Source of the DNA: Streptomyces sp. ISL-66
GTDB lineage: Bacteria > Actinomycetota > Actinomycetes > Streptomycetales > Streptomycetaceae
Reading direction: 5' to 3'
DNA: 64,000 bases
NCBI RefSeq assembly: GCF_018614135.1
Contig: NZ_JAGGOW010000029.1
Span: forward strand, 1-64,000
A program made the translations under genes and the position numbers. Positions within the stretch are counted from its first letter, which is position 1; each line of letters opens with the position of its first letter. Shown here piece by piece: positions 52,053 through 61,340 of this stretch. The notes below the pieces were generated by a model. It worked only from the letters and a program-made list of their open reading frames with translations. It made no database searches and had not been told where the DNA came from.

Positions 52053-53210
52053 ATGACCACGACGAGCGCCACCCCGAACACCCCGACCGCCTCGAACGCC
52101 ACGAGCACAACCGCCACCACCACCACCACCGACACCGCCACCGCCACCGGCACCACCACCGGCACCGCCACCGGCACCGCCACCGCCACCGGCACCACCA
52201 CCGGCACCCGAGCCACCATGAACGCCATCCGCCTCCACACCTTCGGCCCCGCCGAAAACCTCACCTACGAACCCACCCCCCTCCCCGTTCCCGCCCCCGG
52301 CCAGGTCCGCATTGCCGTCGCCGCCGCCGGAGTCCACCTCCTCGACACCTCCCTCCGCCGCGGCGTCCAGGGCCCGCCCACGCCCCTCCCCGAGCTCCCC
52401 ACCATCCCCGGCCGCGAGGTCGCCGGCACCGTCGACGCCCTCGGTCCCGGCACCGATCCCGCCTGGCTCGGCCGCCCCGTCGTCGCCCACCTCGGATTCG
52501 CCCCCGGCGGCTACGCCGAGTACGCCGTCACCGACGCCGACCGCCTCCAGGCCATCCCACCCGGCCTGGACCCCGCCACCGCCGTCGCCATGATCGGCAC
52601 CGGCCGCACCACGCTCGGGATCCTCCAGTTCACCGACCTCGGCCCCGGCTCCGTAGCCCTCGTACCCGCCGCCGCGGGCGGCATCGGCACCCTGCTCGTC
52701 CAGTACGCGAAGCACGCCGGAGCCACCGTCGTCGCCCTCGCCGGCGGCCCCGCCAAAACCGCCCTCGCCGCCGCCAACGGCGCCGACCTCGCCCTCGACT
52801 ACACCCGCCCCGACTGGGCCGACACCGTCCGCGCACACCACCCCGCCGGTGCCACCGTCCTCTTCGACTCCGTCGGCGGACCCCTCGCCCGCACCGCCCT
52901 CGACCTCCTCGCCGACGGAGGCCTCCACCTCGTCTTCGGCTGGTCCTGCGGCCCCATCCCGCTCACCGACGCCGACCGCGCCGACCTCGACGCCCGCCGC
53001 GTCACCACCCAGAGCGTCCTGGGCCCCGCCATGCTCCAACTCGCCGGCGGCGACAACCCGCTGCGCCTCCTCGAAACCCGCGCCCTCGACGAAGCCGCCG
53101 CCGGCCGCCTGCGCCCCGCCCTCCAGCGCTACCCCCTCGCCGAAGCCGCCACCGCCCACCACGACCTGGAAACCCGCGCCACCACCGGCAAGGTCGTCCT
53201 GGAACCCTGA
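52053..53210 (+). CDS. Zinc-binding-dehydrogenase-type quinone oxidoreductase
   Basis: The catalytic part (from ATG 52218, 330 residues) is a medium-chain dehydrogenase of the NADPH:quinone reductase group: MNAIRLHTFGPAENLTYEPT, LPTIPGREVAGTVDALGPG, VALVPAAAGGIGTLLVQYAKHAGATVVALAG (NADPH fold), TVLFDSVGGPLARTALDLLADGG. No catalytic zinc ligands are seen, as expected for this group. The upstream in-frame part, residues 1-55, is almost pure Thr/Ala/Gly. Start 52053 is preferred because the promoter dyad would begin transcription there (leaderless); 52218 is the alternative and has no ribosome site. Confidence 0.8.
   Translation: MTTTSATPNTPTASNATSTTATTTTTDTATATGTTTGTATGTATATGTTTGTRATMNAIRLHTFGPAENLTYEPTPLPVPAPGQVRIAVAAAGVHLLDTSLRRGVQGPPTPLPELPTIPGREVAGTVDALGPGTDPAWLGRPVVAHLGFAPGGYAEYAVTDADRLQAIPPGLDPATAVAMIGTGRTTLGILQFTDLGPGSVALVPAAAGGIGTLLVQYAKHAGATVVALAGGPAKTALAAANGADLALDYTRPDWADTVRAHHPAGATVLFDSVGGPLARTALDLLADGGLHLVFGWSCGPIPLTDADRADLDARRVTTQSVLGPAMLQLAGGDNPLRLLETRALDEAAAGRLRPALQRYPLAEAATAHHDLETRATTGKVVLEP
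52105..52212 (+). repeat. accaccggcacc microsatellite tract
   Basis: A run of imperfect trinucleotide and 6-bp units (accacc, ggcacc, gccacc). If translated in frame it gives the Thr-Ala-Gly leader of the oxidoreductase. Confidence 0.9.
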
Positions 53211-53314
53211 CCCCGGACCGCGGCCCAGCCCAACCCAACCCAACGCACCCCTACCCGGCAGCCCGACGCCACGACCCTGGACACCCCTCCGGAACGCGGT
53301 GTAGCAACTCCCCC

Positions 53315-54697
53315 ATGACGATCAACGGCGGCATCTCCTTCTGGTACGCGACCGACGACACCGCCACCACCCACCCACCGCGCACCCCCCTCACCGGCGA
53401 CTCCACGGCCGACGTCGTCATCGTCGGCGGCGGCTACACCGGCCTGTGGACCGCCTACTACCTCAAGACCGCCGCCCCCGACCTCCGCATCACCGTCCTG
53501 GAACAGAAGTTCTGCGGCTACGGAGCCTCCGGCCGCAACGGAGGCTGGCTCTACAACGGCATCGCCGGCCGCGACCGCTACGCCGCCCTCCACGGCCGCC
53601 AGGCCGCCCAGCGCCTCCAGCACGCCATGAACGAGACCGTCACCGAAGTCATCGACACCGCCGCCAAAGAGGGCATCGCCGCCGACATCCACCGCGGCGG
53701 AGTCCTCGAAGTCGCCCGCACCCCCGCCCAACTGAGCCGCCTCAAGGCCTTCCACGCCGCCGAACTCGCCTTCGGCGAAACCGACCGCGCGCTCTACGAC
53801 GCCACCGACACCCGCGCCCGCATCGACATCGCCGACGCCGTCGGCTCCAGCTGGACCCCGCACGGAGCCCGCGTCCACCCCCTGAAACTCGTCAAGGGAC
53901 TGGCCGCCGCCTGCGAACGCCTCGGCGTCACCGTCCATGAATCCACTCCGGTCACCGAGATCAGCCCCGGCCGCGCCCGCACCCCGTACGGCACCGTCCG
54001 TGCCCCCTACGTCCTGCGCTGCACGGAAGGCTTCACCGCCTCCCTCAAGGGCCAGAAGCGCTCGTGGCTCCCGATGAACTCCTCGATGATCGCGACGGCG
54101 CCGCTCCCCCCGGAGGTCTGGTCCAAGATCGGCTGGTCCGATGCCGCCACCCTCGGCGACATGGCCCACGCCTACATGTACGCCCAGCGCACCGCCGACG
54201 ACCGCATCGCCCTCGGCGGCCGCGGCGTCCCCTACCGCTACGGCTCCCGCACCGACAACGACGGCCGCACCCAGCCCGCCACCATCACCGCCCTGACCCG
54301 CCTCCTGGAGTCCTTCTTCCCCGCCCTCACCGGAGTCGAGATCACCCACGCCTGGTCGGGCGTCCTCGGCGTGCCCCGCGACTGGTGCGCCACGGTCACC
54401 CTGGACGCCACGACCGGCCTCGGCTGGGCCGGCGGCTACGTGGGCTCCGGCGTGGCCACCGCCAACCTCGCCGCCCGCACCCTGCGCGACCTGGTCCTCG
54501 GCGACCCGACCGAGCTCACGACCCTCCCCTGGGTCAACCACCGCGTCCGCCGCTGGGAGCCGGAGCCCTTCCGCTGGCTCGGCGTCCAGGCCCTGTACGC
54601 CGCCTACCGCGAGGCCGACCGCCGCGAATCCACCACCCACACCCCGGCCACGACCCCACTGGCCCGCCTGGCGAACCGCATCTCGGGCCGAGCCTGA
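53315..54697 (+). CDS. FAD-dependent oxidoreductase (DAO type)
   Basis: A 460-residue flavoenzyme. The nucleotide-binding motif is ADVVIVGGGYTGLWTAYYLKTAAPDLRITVLEQ near residues 32-64. GYGASGRNGGWLYNGI is typical of gamma-glutamylputrescine oxidase-like and related DAO enzymes, and GWAGGYVGSGVATANLAARTLRDLVLG binds FAD near the C-terminus. It oxidises an amine or amino acid; the substrate is unknown. It has no neighbour of the same pathway. Confidence 0.88.
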   Translation: MTINGGISFWYATDDTATTHPPRTPLTGDSTADVVIVGGGYTGLWTAYYLKTAAPDLRITVLEQKFCGYGASGRNGGWLYNGIAGRDRYAALHGRQAAQRLQHAMNETVTEVIDTAAKEGIAADIHRGGVLEVARTPAQLSRLKAFHAAELAFGETDRALYDATDTRARIDIADAVGSSWTPHGARVHPLKLVKGLAAACERLGVTVHESTPVTEISPGRARTPYGTVRAPYVLRCTEGFTASLKGQKRSWLPMNSSMIATAPLPPEVWSKIGWSDAATLGDMAHAYMYAQRTADDRIALGGRGVPYRYGSRTDNDGRTQPATITALTRLLESFFPALTGVEITHAWSGVLGVPRDWCATVTLDATTGLGWAGGYVGSGVATANLAARTLRDLVLGDPTELTTLPWVNHRVRRWEPEPFRWLGVQALYAAYREADRRESTTHTPATTPLARLANRISGRA

Positions 54698-54711
54698 GAG
54701 CGGGCACGCAA

Positions 54712-54739
54712 AAGGCCCCGGGCGATCACCCGGGGCCTT
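54712..54739 (+). terminator. Terminator after the DAO-type oxidase
   Basis: Perfect 11-bp stem AAGGCCCCGGG (54712-54722) with its complement at 54729-54739 and a 6-base loop, 14 bp after the stop. Confidence 0.9.
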
Positions 54740-54788
54740 CCACTTCTGTACGAATCCACTTGATCATCATGCCGCTGATCAGGGATGG

Positions 54789-54863
54789 GGCCCCCTGTCG
54801 GATTCGAACCGACGACCTACGCATTACAAGTGCGTTGCTCTGGCCGGGCTGAGCTAAGGGGGC
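54789..54863 (-). tRNA. tRNA-Thr (anticodon TGT)
   Basis: On the reverse strand a full cloverleaf can be read. The acceptor stem is GCCCCCT with AGGGGGC, the D arm is AGCTC...GAGCA, and the anticodon stem is ACGCA/TGCGT around loop CTTGTAA (anticodon TGT). The T arm is GTCGG-TTCGAAT-CCGAC. CCA follows the C discriminator position in the genome (54786-54788), though this may be chance. Confidence 0.95.
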
Positions 54864-54972
54864 ACACGTGACACTGCACAACGCACAGAATCGCCTTCAC
54901 TCTACACATCCACCAGACGCCCCAGCGAAGAACTTTCCGGCCCCTGCAACCCCTCGCCCGCCTCCGCCGCCC

Positions 54973-55641
54973 TCACACCCCCGGGTACCCCGCACCACCC
55001 AGTCGCGGGCCCACCGCCTCCAGCGGCAGCCCCGGGTTGAGGGCGTCGACGATCTCCTGGGTGAGCGGGCGCAGCGACCACACGTGCCGGATCGCCTCCA
55101 GGGGGAGGTCGGTCTCGTAGTAGTCCTCGGCGAAGTCGCGGTACGCCTCCGGTGTGCCCGCCGCCAGGATCTTGAAGAGGTAGTCGGTGCCGTCCGGGTC
55201 CGCGTGTCCGTCCGGGAACTCGACCGTGCCGGTGCGCCAGGCCGTGTCGCCGTTCTCGCGCCAGAAGACGGCGGTCGCCTGGAGGACGCCGTCCTCCACG
55301 CAGAAGGAGGGTTCCGTCACCAGCTGCCCGAAGGCCTCGGGTATGCCGTCCACGAGGCCGGGCCACAGTGCCGTGTCCTCGTCGCCCCACGGGCTCATCG
55401 GGGATTCGTGGTCGAATCCGCACCCGAAGACCCCGTCCGCCGTGAAGACGATCGCGTACTCGTCGCCCGAGCCGTTCTCCATGAACGCCGCCTCCTCCCC
55501 GTCGCCCCACGCAGGGTCGTACGAGAAGTAGCCGCCCTCGCCGTTGCCGCTGATCACCAGTTCCAGCGCCGCCATGGCGCGGCAGCGCTCGCGCAGCGTC
55601 GCGATGTCGGGCAGGGCGCGGGTCAGGTCGTAGATGGTCAT
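54973..55641 (-). CDS. Conserved hypothetical protein
   Basis: A 222-residue acidic protein: MTIYDLTRALPDIATLRERCRAMAALELVISGNGEGGYFSYDPAWGDGEEAAFMENGSGDEYAIVFTADGVFGCGFDHESPMSPW. Its alpha/beta mix and Gly-Asp-rich loops recall SMI1/KNR4 (SUKH)-like proteins, but I cannot assign it firmly. The middle includes ATAVFWRENGDTAWRTGTVEFPDG and the end HVWSLRPLTQEIVDALNPGL. It is divergent from msiK and presumably uses a separate promoter. Confidence 0.75.
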   Translation of the reverse strand: MTIYDLTRALPDIATLRERCRAMAALELVISGNGEGGYFSYDPAWGDGEEAAFMENGSGDEYAIVFTADGVFGCGFDHESPMSPWGDEDTALWPGLVDGIPEAFGQLVTEPSFCVEDGVLQATAVFWRENGDTAWRTGTVEFPDGHADPDGTDYLFKILAAGTPEAYRDFAEDYYETDLPLEAIRHVWSLRPLTQEIVDALNPGLPLEAVGPRLGGAGYPGV

Positions 55642-55743
55642 GGACGGGATCAAAGCAGCCGCGTCTGACAGTCGGGGAAGTCGCTCCCCCTCAGGTGCTG
55701 ACAGCAGGCGTTCCGGCCGGTAGCGTCGGCTCGGAGTCCGACC

Positions 55744-55759
55744 ACTGGACTAGACCTTC
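55744..55759 (+). promoter_or_regulatory. dre-like site before msiK
   Basis: ACTGGACTAGACCTTC matches the DasR consensus at about 12 of 16 positions, allowing C or G at position 2. It lies 48 bp before the msiK ATG. It shares the 13-mer TGGACTAGACCTT with the site before nagK. Confidence 0.6.
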
Positions 55760-55807
55760 CACTCGGATCGTCCGGCACGTTCCTGCCGGTAGAAGGGATT
55801 CATCACC

Positions 55808-56896
<1,089 letters not shown>

Positions 56897-56919
56897 TCCA
56901 CCGGTTCCGCCGTGCTGCC

Positions 56920-56959
56920 CGCCGAAGGGGCGTCTCCTCCAAGAGGCGCCCCTTCGGCG
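56920..56959 (+). terminator. msiK terminator
   Basis: 17-bp stem (56920-56936 with 56943-56959, one G-T pair) around a 6-base loop, 24 bp after the msiK stop. Confidence 0.9.
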
Positions 56960-57086
56960 CGAGTTCCGGCAGATCGGGCCATTCGGCCCCAAGCGTCAAC
57001 CCTTAATTCGAAAAGCCACGTCGAACCATCCCCCGACCGGGTGACTAAATGTCGCCATATCTTCACCGAGCGCTACTCTCGGCGTC

Positions 57087-57500
57087 GTGACCCACACTGC
57101 CCGCCGTATCGGCCGATCCCTCGCCCTGGTCCTGCCCGTCGTCCTGGTCCTGTCCGGGACCCTCGCGGTCACCATGGTCCCCTGGGCGGACAACACCCCC
57201 TCCCAGATCCTGACCGCGTCCGCCGAGGACGTCTCCGTTCCCGCGAAGCCGCGTGCCGTTCAGGACGTACTGCGCGAGAAGCTGCTCAACGAGATCCAGC
57301 AGGGCGAGCAGCCGGGTGACGTACTCACCCACCTCCAGCAGGAAGTCGACCGGCGGCCCTCGCTCGCCGAGCACTGCGCGGGCATCGCGCGGGCGCTGGG
57401 GCGTGCCGCCGTGGACGCCTACGGGCCCACGAAGGCCCAGTCGTTCGCGCGGCCGGTGTGCGACACCGCGTACGCGTCCGGCGTCGCCTCCATGGGCTGA
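57087..57500 (+). CDS. Small membrane-anchored or secreted hypothetical protein
   Basis: A 137-residue protein with an N-terminal hydrophobic segment (SLALVLPVVLVLSGTLAVTMVPW, about residues 11-33) acting as signal or anchor. The extracytoplasmic part is helical, with two Cys (EHCAGIARALGRAAVDAYGPTKAQSFARPVCDTAYASGV) spaced to form a disulfide. It begins at GTG 57087 in a gap of lower GC. It seems conserved in Streptomyces upstream of the nucleotidyltransferase, 53 bp away. Function unknown. Confidence 0.75.
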   Translation: MTHTARRIGRSLALVLPVVLVLSGTLAVTMVPWADNTPSQILTASAEDVSVPAKPRAVQDVLREKLLNEIQQGEQPGDVLTHLQQEVDRRPSLAEHCAGIARALGRAAVDAYGPTKAQSFARPVCDTAYASGVASMG

Positions 57501-57553
57501 CGGCAGCCGTCGGCCGCCGCCGCACCGCGCTCCCGGATCCCGGACCACCGGAC

Positions 57554-58315
57554 ATGACCGACTCAGAGGTTCCCTCCCGACCCCACGCAGCCGCGTTCCC
57601 GGCTTCCCCGACCCAGGCCGTCGTCCTGGCGGGGGGCCAGGGTTCGCGGCTGCGGCCGTACACGGACGACCGTCCGAAGCCGATGGTGGAGATTCCGGGT
57701 ACCGGGATGCCGATCATCGGGCACCAACTCGCCTGGCTGGCCTCCGAAGGGGTGACGGACGCCGTCGTCTCGTGCGGGCACCTCGCCGAGGTGCTCCAGA
57801 AGTGGCTGGCCGAGGCTCCGTTGCCGCTCCGCGTGACCACCGTCGTGGAGAACGAGCCGCTGGGCCGGGGCGGCGGCCTCAAGTACGCCGCCCGGCACCT
57901 CCCGCATCCCGACCAGGCCTGGTTCGCGACCAACGGCGACGTGTGGACCCGTTTCTCGCTGCGCGAGATGGCCGCCTTCCACGCCGAACGCGGTGCGACG
58001 GCCACGCTCGCGCTGGCCCGTCCCCGGATTCCGTGGGGGGTGGTGGAGATCAACGAGTACGGGCACGTCCTGGACTTCATCGAGGCGCCGCAGTCCCCCT
58101 ACCCGGTCAATGCGGGGGTGTACGTCTTCGGGCCCGAATTCGCGGCCCTGCTACCGGATTTGGGCGATCACGAGCGTACGACGTTTCCCCGGCTGGCCCG
58201 TGAGCGCCGGCTCGCGGGCTTCCCGCTGCCGCAGGGGGCCTACTGGCGGGCGATCGACACGGCCAAGGACCTGACCGAGGCCGCGCGGGAGCTGGCCGCA
58301 CAGAGCGGCGCCTAG
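57554..58315 (+). CDS. Sugar-phosphate nucleotidyltransferase
   Basis: A 253-residue NTP transferase. The pyrophosphorylase motif AVVLAGGQGSRLRPYTDDRPKPMVEI is near residues 22-47. Metal-binding and substrate elements follow: WFATNGDVWTRF, PWGVVEINEYGHVLDFIEAP, VNAGVYVFGPEF, YWRAIDTAKDL. It joins NTP with a hexose-1-phosphate (glucose or mannose) to make an NDP-sugar. The exact sugar is not evident. Ends at a perfect terminator. Confidence 0.9.
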   Translation: MTDSEVPSRPHAAAFPASPTQAVVLAGGQGSRLRPYTDDRPKPMVEIPGTGMPIIGHQLAWLASEGVTDAVVSCGHLAEVLQKWLAEAPLPLRVTTVVENEPLGRGGGLKYAARHLPHPDQAWFATNGDVWTRFSLREMAAFHAERGATATLALARPRIPWGVVEINEYGHVLDFIEAPQSPYPVNAGVYVFGPEFAALLPDLGDHERTTFPRLARERRLAGFPLPQGAYWRAIDTAKDLTEAARELAAQSGA

Positions 58316-58416
58316 CCCCCCTGCGGGGCCTCACACCCCCGGTCTCCGGTCTCCGCGCCCCGTCGCTCCCCCGTCACCGCCGACCGCCGTGGGGACACGG
58401 AACGCCGTGGGGACAC

Positions 58417-58450
58417 GAGAGGGCCCGGCACGCTCGTGCCGGGCCCTCTC
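58417..58450. terminator. Bidirectional terminator
   Basis: Perfect 15-bp stem GAGAGGGCCCGGCAC (58417-58431) with its complement at 58436-58450 and a 4-base loop, between two convergent genes. Confidence 0.95.
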
Positions 58451-58490
58451 GCGGTCGTTCAGTCAGCCGGTGGACGTCAGCCGGTGGGCG

Positions 58491-60050
58491 TCATCCGAGG
58501 AGGCCGCCGACCAGGCCGGGCTGCTTCGGCGGCGTGCCCCCGGTCCCGCTCGACGAGCCCGCGCTGCCCGTCCCGGAGGAGGAGGCCGGGGGCTTTTGGG
58601 GGGCGGACTGGCGGGGCGTGCTGCGCGGGCTCTGGCTGCCGCTGGTGCCGCGCGTGGCGGTGGGTGATCCGGAGCCGCTGCCGACGGTGCCCGGGGCGGT
58701 CGAACCGGCCGCGCCCCGGCCGGGCTTGGCGGTGGGCGAGGAGGCCGGGGCCGAGGACTGTGCGGCGGGCGTCGTGGGGGCGGGCGAGGTCGGCTGCTGT
58801 TGTTGCGGGGTGCGGGGCAGGGGGCGGCCGGGGAGGTAGTTGCTCGGCGCCTCTCCGGGGCCGGGGACGGTGACGACGGTGGTGGAGCGGACGGCGCCGC
58901 CGAGGAGGGAGCCGATGAGGAGGGTGAGTCCGCAGACCACGGTGGCCATGACGGCTCCACGTCGCAGGACGCGCCGTCGCAGCCGCCACAGTTCGGTGCG
59001 GGGGCCCAGGGTGCGCCACGCTTCGCCGGCGAGGCGTCCGTCCAGGGAGTAGACGGGGGCGCCCGCGATGATCAGCGGGCTCCAGGCGGCGAGGTAGATG
59101 ATGTCGGGCGCGTCGTAGGCGGGGACGGTCTTCCAGCTGACGGTCATCAGCAGCGCCGCGGAGAGGAGCGCCCCGAAGCAGGCGGCGAAGCGCTGCCAGA
59201 GTCCGAAGACGGTGAGCACGCCGACGATGACCTGGAGGAAGGCCACGCTGAGGCCGGCGCCGACGGGGTGGGCGAGTGCGAAGTCGCGCAGGGGTTCGGC
59301 GAGCGCCCAGGGGTGCAGGGTGTGCAGCCAGGTGACCATGGAGCCGCGCTCGCCGCCGTCGAAGTAGACGGGGTCGCACAGTTTGCCCATGCCGGCGTAG
59401 ATGGAGATGAAGCCGAGGAAGACGCGCAGGGGGAGCAGCACGACGCCGAGGTTCATCCGGCGGCCGGGATAGTACGAGGCTTGCGCGCGCGCGTCGCCGG
59501 AGGCGCGGCGGGAGTCCGCTCCGGGTCCGGCGTTTTCCGCGTAGGCGGCGCCGTAGGCCTCGTAGGCCTCGGGGGAGAGCTCCTGCACGGCGGACTGGAC
59601 GCGCGTTTCATCGGGGTCGCCGTAGCTGCGCTGTCCGATGACGGTCGGGCTGGCGAGCGTGTCGTCGGCGAGGTCGTGGGCGAGGTCGATGCGCGGGATG
59701 ACCTGGGTGGTTCCGCCGTCGTACTCGTCGTGGCCGCGCCCGTGCTCGCGTACGGCTTGGAGCAGGCCTCCCATGGCGGCGCTGGCGGCGGCGTCGCCGG
59801 GGGCGGACTTGCCGCTCCAGACGACGGGGCGGCGGCGTGCGGCGCCGGCTCCGGCGGCCGCGAGGGCTCCGCCGAGCGCGGGAACGAGCCCGGGGGCGCC
59901 CGCCGGGCTGGGACGCGCGCTGGGGCTTGGTGCGAGCCGCACGCGGAAGCTGGCGTGGTTGACGATGACCTGCGCGGGGTCGCACGGCACCTTGACCATG
60001 CTCAGCGCGGGCTGGTCGTCGAACCCTGGCGTTCTGGTGTCCACACTCAT
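58491..60050 (-). CDS. DoxX-family membrane protein with long polar ends
   Basis: A 519-residue protein. The DoxX/SURF4-like part at about residues 198-350 has four membrane helices (NLGVVLLPLRVFLGFISIYAGMGKL, HPVGAGLSVAFLQVIVGVLTVFGLW, FAACFGALLSAALLMTVSW, APDIIYLAAWSPLIIAG). A fifth helix lies near 380 (AVMATVVCGLTLLIGSLLGG). The first 195 residues are a soluble Ala-rich region, and the last 120 are Pro/Ser/Thr/Gly-rich, probably extracellular. DoxX proteins are linked to quinone and redox chemistry at the membrane. A nested dyad lies directly upstream. Confidence 0.85.
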   Translation of the reverse strand: MSVDTRTPGFDDQPALSMVKVPCDPAQVIVNHASFRVRLAPSPSARPSPAGAPGLVPALGGALAAAGAGAARRRPVVWSGKSAPGDAAASAAMGGLLQAVREHGRGHDEYDGGTTQVIPRIDLAHDLADDTLASPTVIGQRSYGDPDETRVQSAVQELSPEAYEAYGAAYAENAGPGADSRRASGDARAQASYYPGRRMNLGVVLLPLRVFLGFISIYAGMGKLCDPVYFDGGERGSMVTWLHTLHPWALAEPLRDFALAHPVGAGLSVAFLQVIVGVLTVFGLWQRFAACFGALLSAALLMTVSWKTVPAYDAPDIIYLAAWSPLIIAGAPVYSLDGRLAGEAWRTLGPRTELWRLRRRVLRRGAVMATVVCGLTLLIGSLLGGAVRSTTVVTVPGPGEAPSNYLPGRPLPRTPQQQQPTSPAPTTPAAQSSAPASSPTAKPGRGAAGSTAPGTVGSGSGSPTATRGTSGSQSPRSTPRQSAPQKPPASSSGTGSAGSSSGTGGTPPKQPGLVGGLLG

Positions 60051-60060
60051 CTAACCGAGT

Positions 60061-60112
60061 GACGGGTGTTTAGGACACTGCCTTGACATCAGGGATGTGT
60101 CCGAGACCCGTC
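60061..60112. promoter_or_regulatory. Nested inverted repeats upstream of the DoxX gene
   Basis: Outer arms GACGGGT (60061-60067) and ACCCGTC (60106-60112) enclose inner arms GGACAC (60073-60078) and GTGTCC (60097-60102). It starts 10 bp before the DoxX start, so it could be an operator or a leader hairpin. Confidence 0.5.
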
Positions 60113-60119
60113 AAAGCAA

Positions 60120-60148
60120 GCCACCCCGCCCGGAAGGGGCGGGGTGGC
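60120..60148 (-). terminator. rlmB operon terminator
   Basis: Perfect 12-bp stem GCCACCCCGCCC (60120-60131) with its complement at 60137-60148 and a 5-base loop, past the rlmB stop. Confidence 0.85.
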
Positions 60149-60234
60149 ACGCTCACGGGTCACGACCGGTGAGCCAATTGGATCAAGCGGCGCCGGGGAA
60201 GGCCGCACGGACGGAGCCCGATCCGGGGTGAGGG

Positions 60235-61206
60235 TTACGCGCGGCCGCGGGTGGCGCGGCGGCGGGCGGCCTCGTAGAGGACGACGCCGGCGGCGACGCC
60301 GGCGTTGAGGGACTCGGCGCCGCCGGGCATCGGGATGCGCACGAGGTAGTCGCAGTTCTCGCCGACGAGGCGGCCGAGGCCCTTGCCCTCGGAGCCGACG
60401 ACGATGACGACGGGGCCGCCGAGCGCCTCGAGGTCGTTGACCGTGTGGGTGCCCTCGGCGGCGAGGCCGACGATGGTCATGCCGGCCTTCTTGTAGTCCT
60501 GGATGGCGCGGGTCAGGTTGGTGACGCGCGAGACCGGGGTGCGGGCGGCGGTGCCGGCCGAGGACTTCCAGGCGCCGGCGGTCATGCTGGCCGCGCGGCG
60601 CTCGGGGATGACCACGCCGTGGCCGCCGAAGGCGGAGACGGAGCGGACGATCGCGCCGAGGTTGCGGGGGTCGGTGACCCCGTCGAGGGCGACGATGAGG
60701 GGGTCCTCGCCGTTGTCGTACGCGGCGGCGGAGAGCTCCTCCGGGTGCGCGTACTCGTAGGGCGGCACCTGGAGGACCAGGCCCTGGTGGTTGAGTCCGC
60801 CGGTCAGCCGGTCGAGCTCGGGGCGCGGGGCTTCCATCAGGTTGATGTTGCCGCGCTCGGCCGCGAGCTGAAGGGCCTCGCGGACGCGCTCGTCGTTGTC
60901 GATGAACTGCTGGACGTAGAGGGTGACGGCCGGTACGCCGTCGCGCAGCGCCTCGAAGACCGGGTTGCGGCCGACGACCATTTCGCTGGTGCCCTTGGGC
61001 CCGCCGCGGCGGGGGGCCGGGCGGCGCTTGGCGGCCTGGCGGGCCATGGCGTTGCTGATGCGGTTCGCTTTGTGCTTCTTGCGGTCTTCGGCCTTGGGCG
61101 TCGGGCCCCTGCCCTCGAGGGCCTTGCGCCGCTGGCCACCGCTGCCGACCGTCGCGCCCTTCTTGTTGGATGTGCGGCGGTTCCTGCGCTGGCTGTTCCC
61201 GGCCAT
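60235..61206 (-). CDS. rlmB: 23S rRNA 2'-O-methyltransferase (RlmB/TrmH family)
   Basis: A 323-residue SPOUT methyltransferase. The first 75 residues are a basic tail (SQRRNRRTSNKKGATV, RKKHKANRISNAMARQAAKRR). The substrate-binding domain begins at VVGRNPVFEALRDGVPA. The knotted AdoMet site is intact: ALDGVTDPRNLGAIVRSVSAFGGHGVV, VIVVGSEGKGLGRLVGENCDYLVRIPMPGGAESLNAGVAAGVVLYEA. By family it methylates G2251 of 23S rRNA; a resistance-type 2'-O-methylase is possible but less likely here. It follows cysS in the same direction. Confidence 0.93.
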   Translation of the reverse strand: MAGNSQRRNRRTSNKKGATVGSGGQRRKALEGRGPTPKAEDRKKHKANRISNAMARQAAKRRPAPRRGGPKGTSEMVVGRNPVFEALRDGVPAVTLYVQQFIDNDERVREALQLAAERGNINLMEAPRPELDRLTGGLNHQGLVLQVPPYEYAHPEELSAAAYDNGEDPLIVALDGVTDPRNLGAIVRSVSAFGGHGVVIPERRAASMTAGAWKSSAGTAARTPVSRVTNLTRAIQDYKKAGMTIVGLAAEGTHTVNDLEALGGPVVIVVGSEGKGLGRLVGENCDYLVRIPMPGGAESLNAGVAAGVVLYEAARRRATRGRA

Positions 61207-61340
61207 GACCTCTACCTGTTTCGTTGGTGCTGCGATATGTACGTATGAAGAGTGTGCCGCCCGGAACGCCGGGCGGCCCAATCTGAGTGCGCCAGTGGGA
61301 CTGCGCCAGGGACTGCTCCCGTGGGGCCGCTCCGGTGGGC

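Noticed and set aside
54786-54788. Genomically encoded CCA end of tRNA-Thr
   Set aside because: CCA is present after the discriminator, but it sits in a run of C and may be coincidence, so it is not included in the tRNA span.
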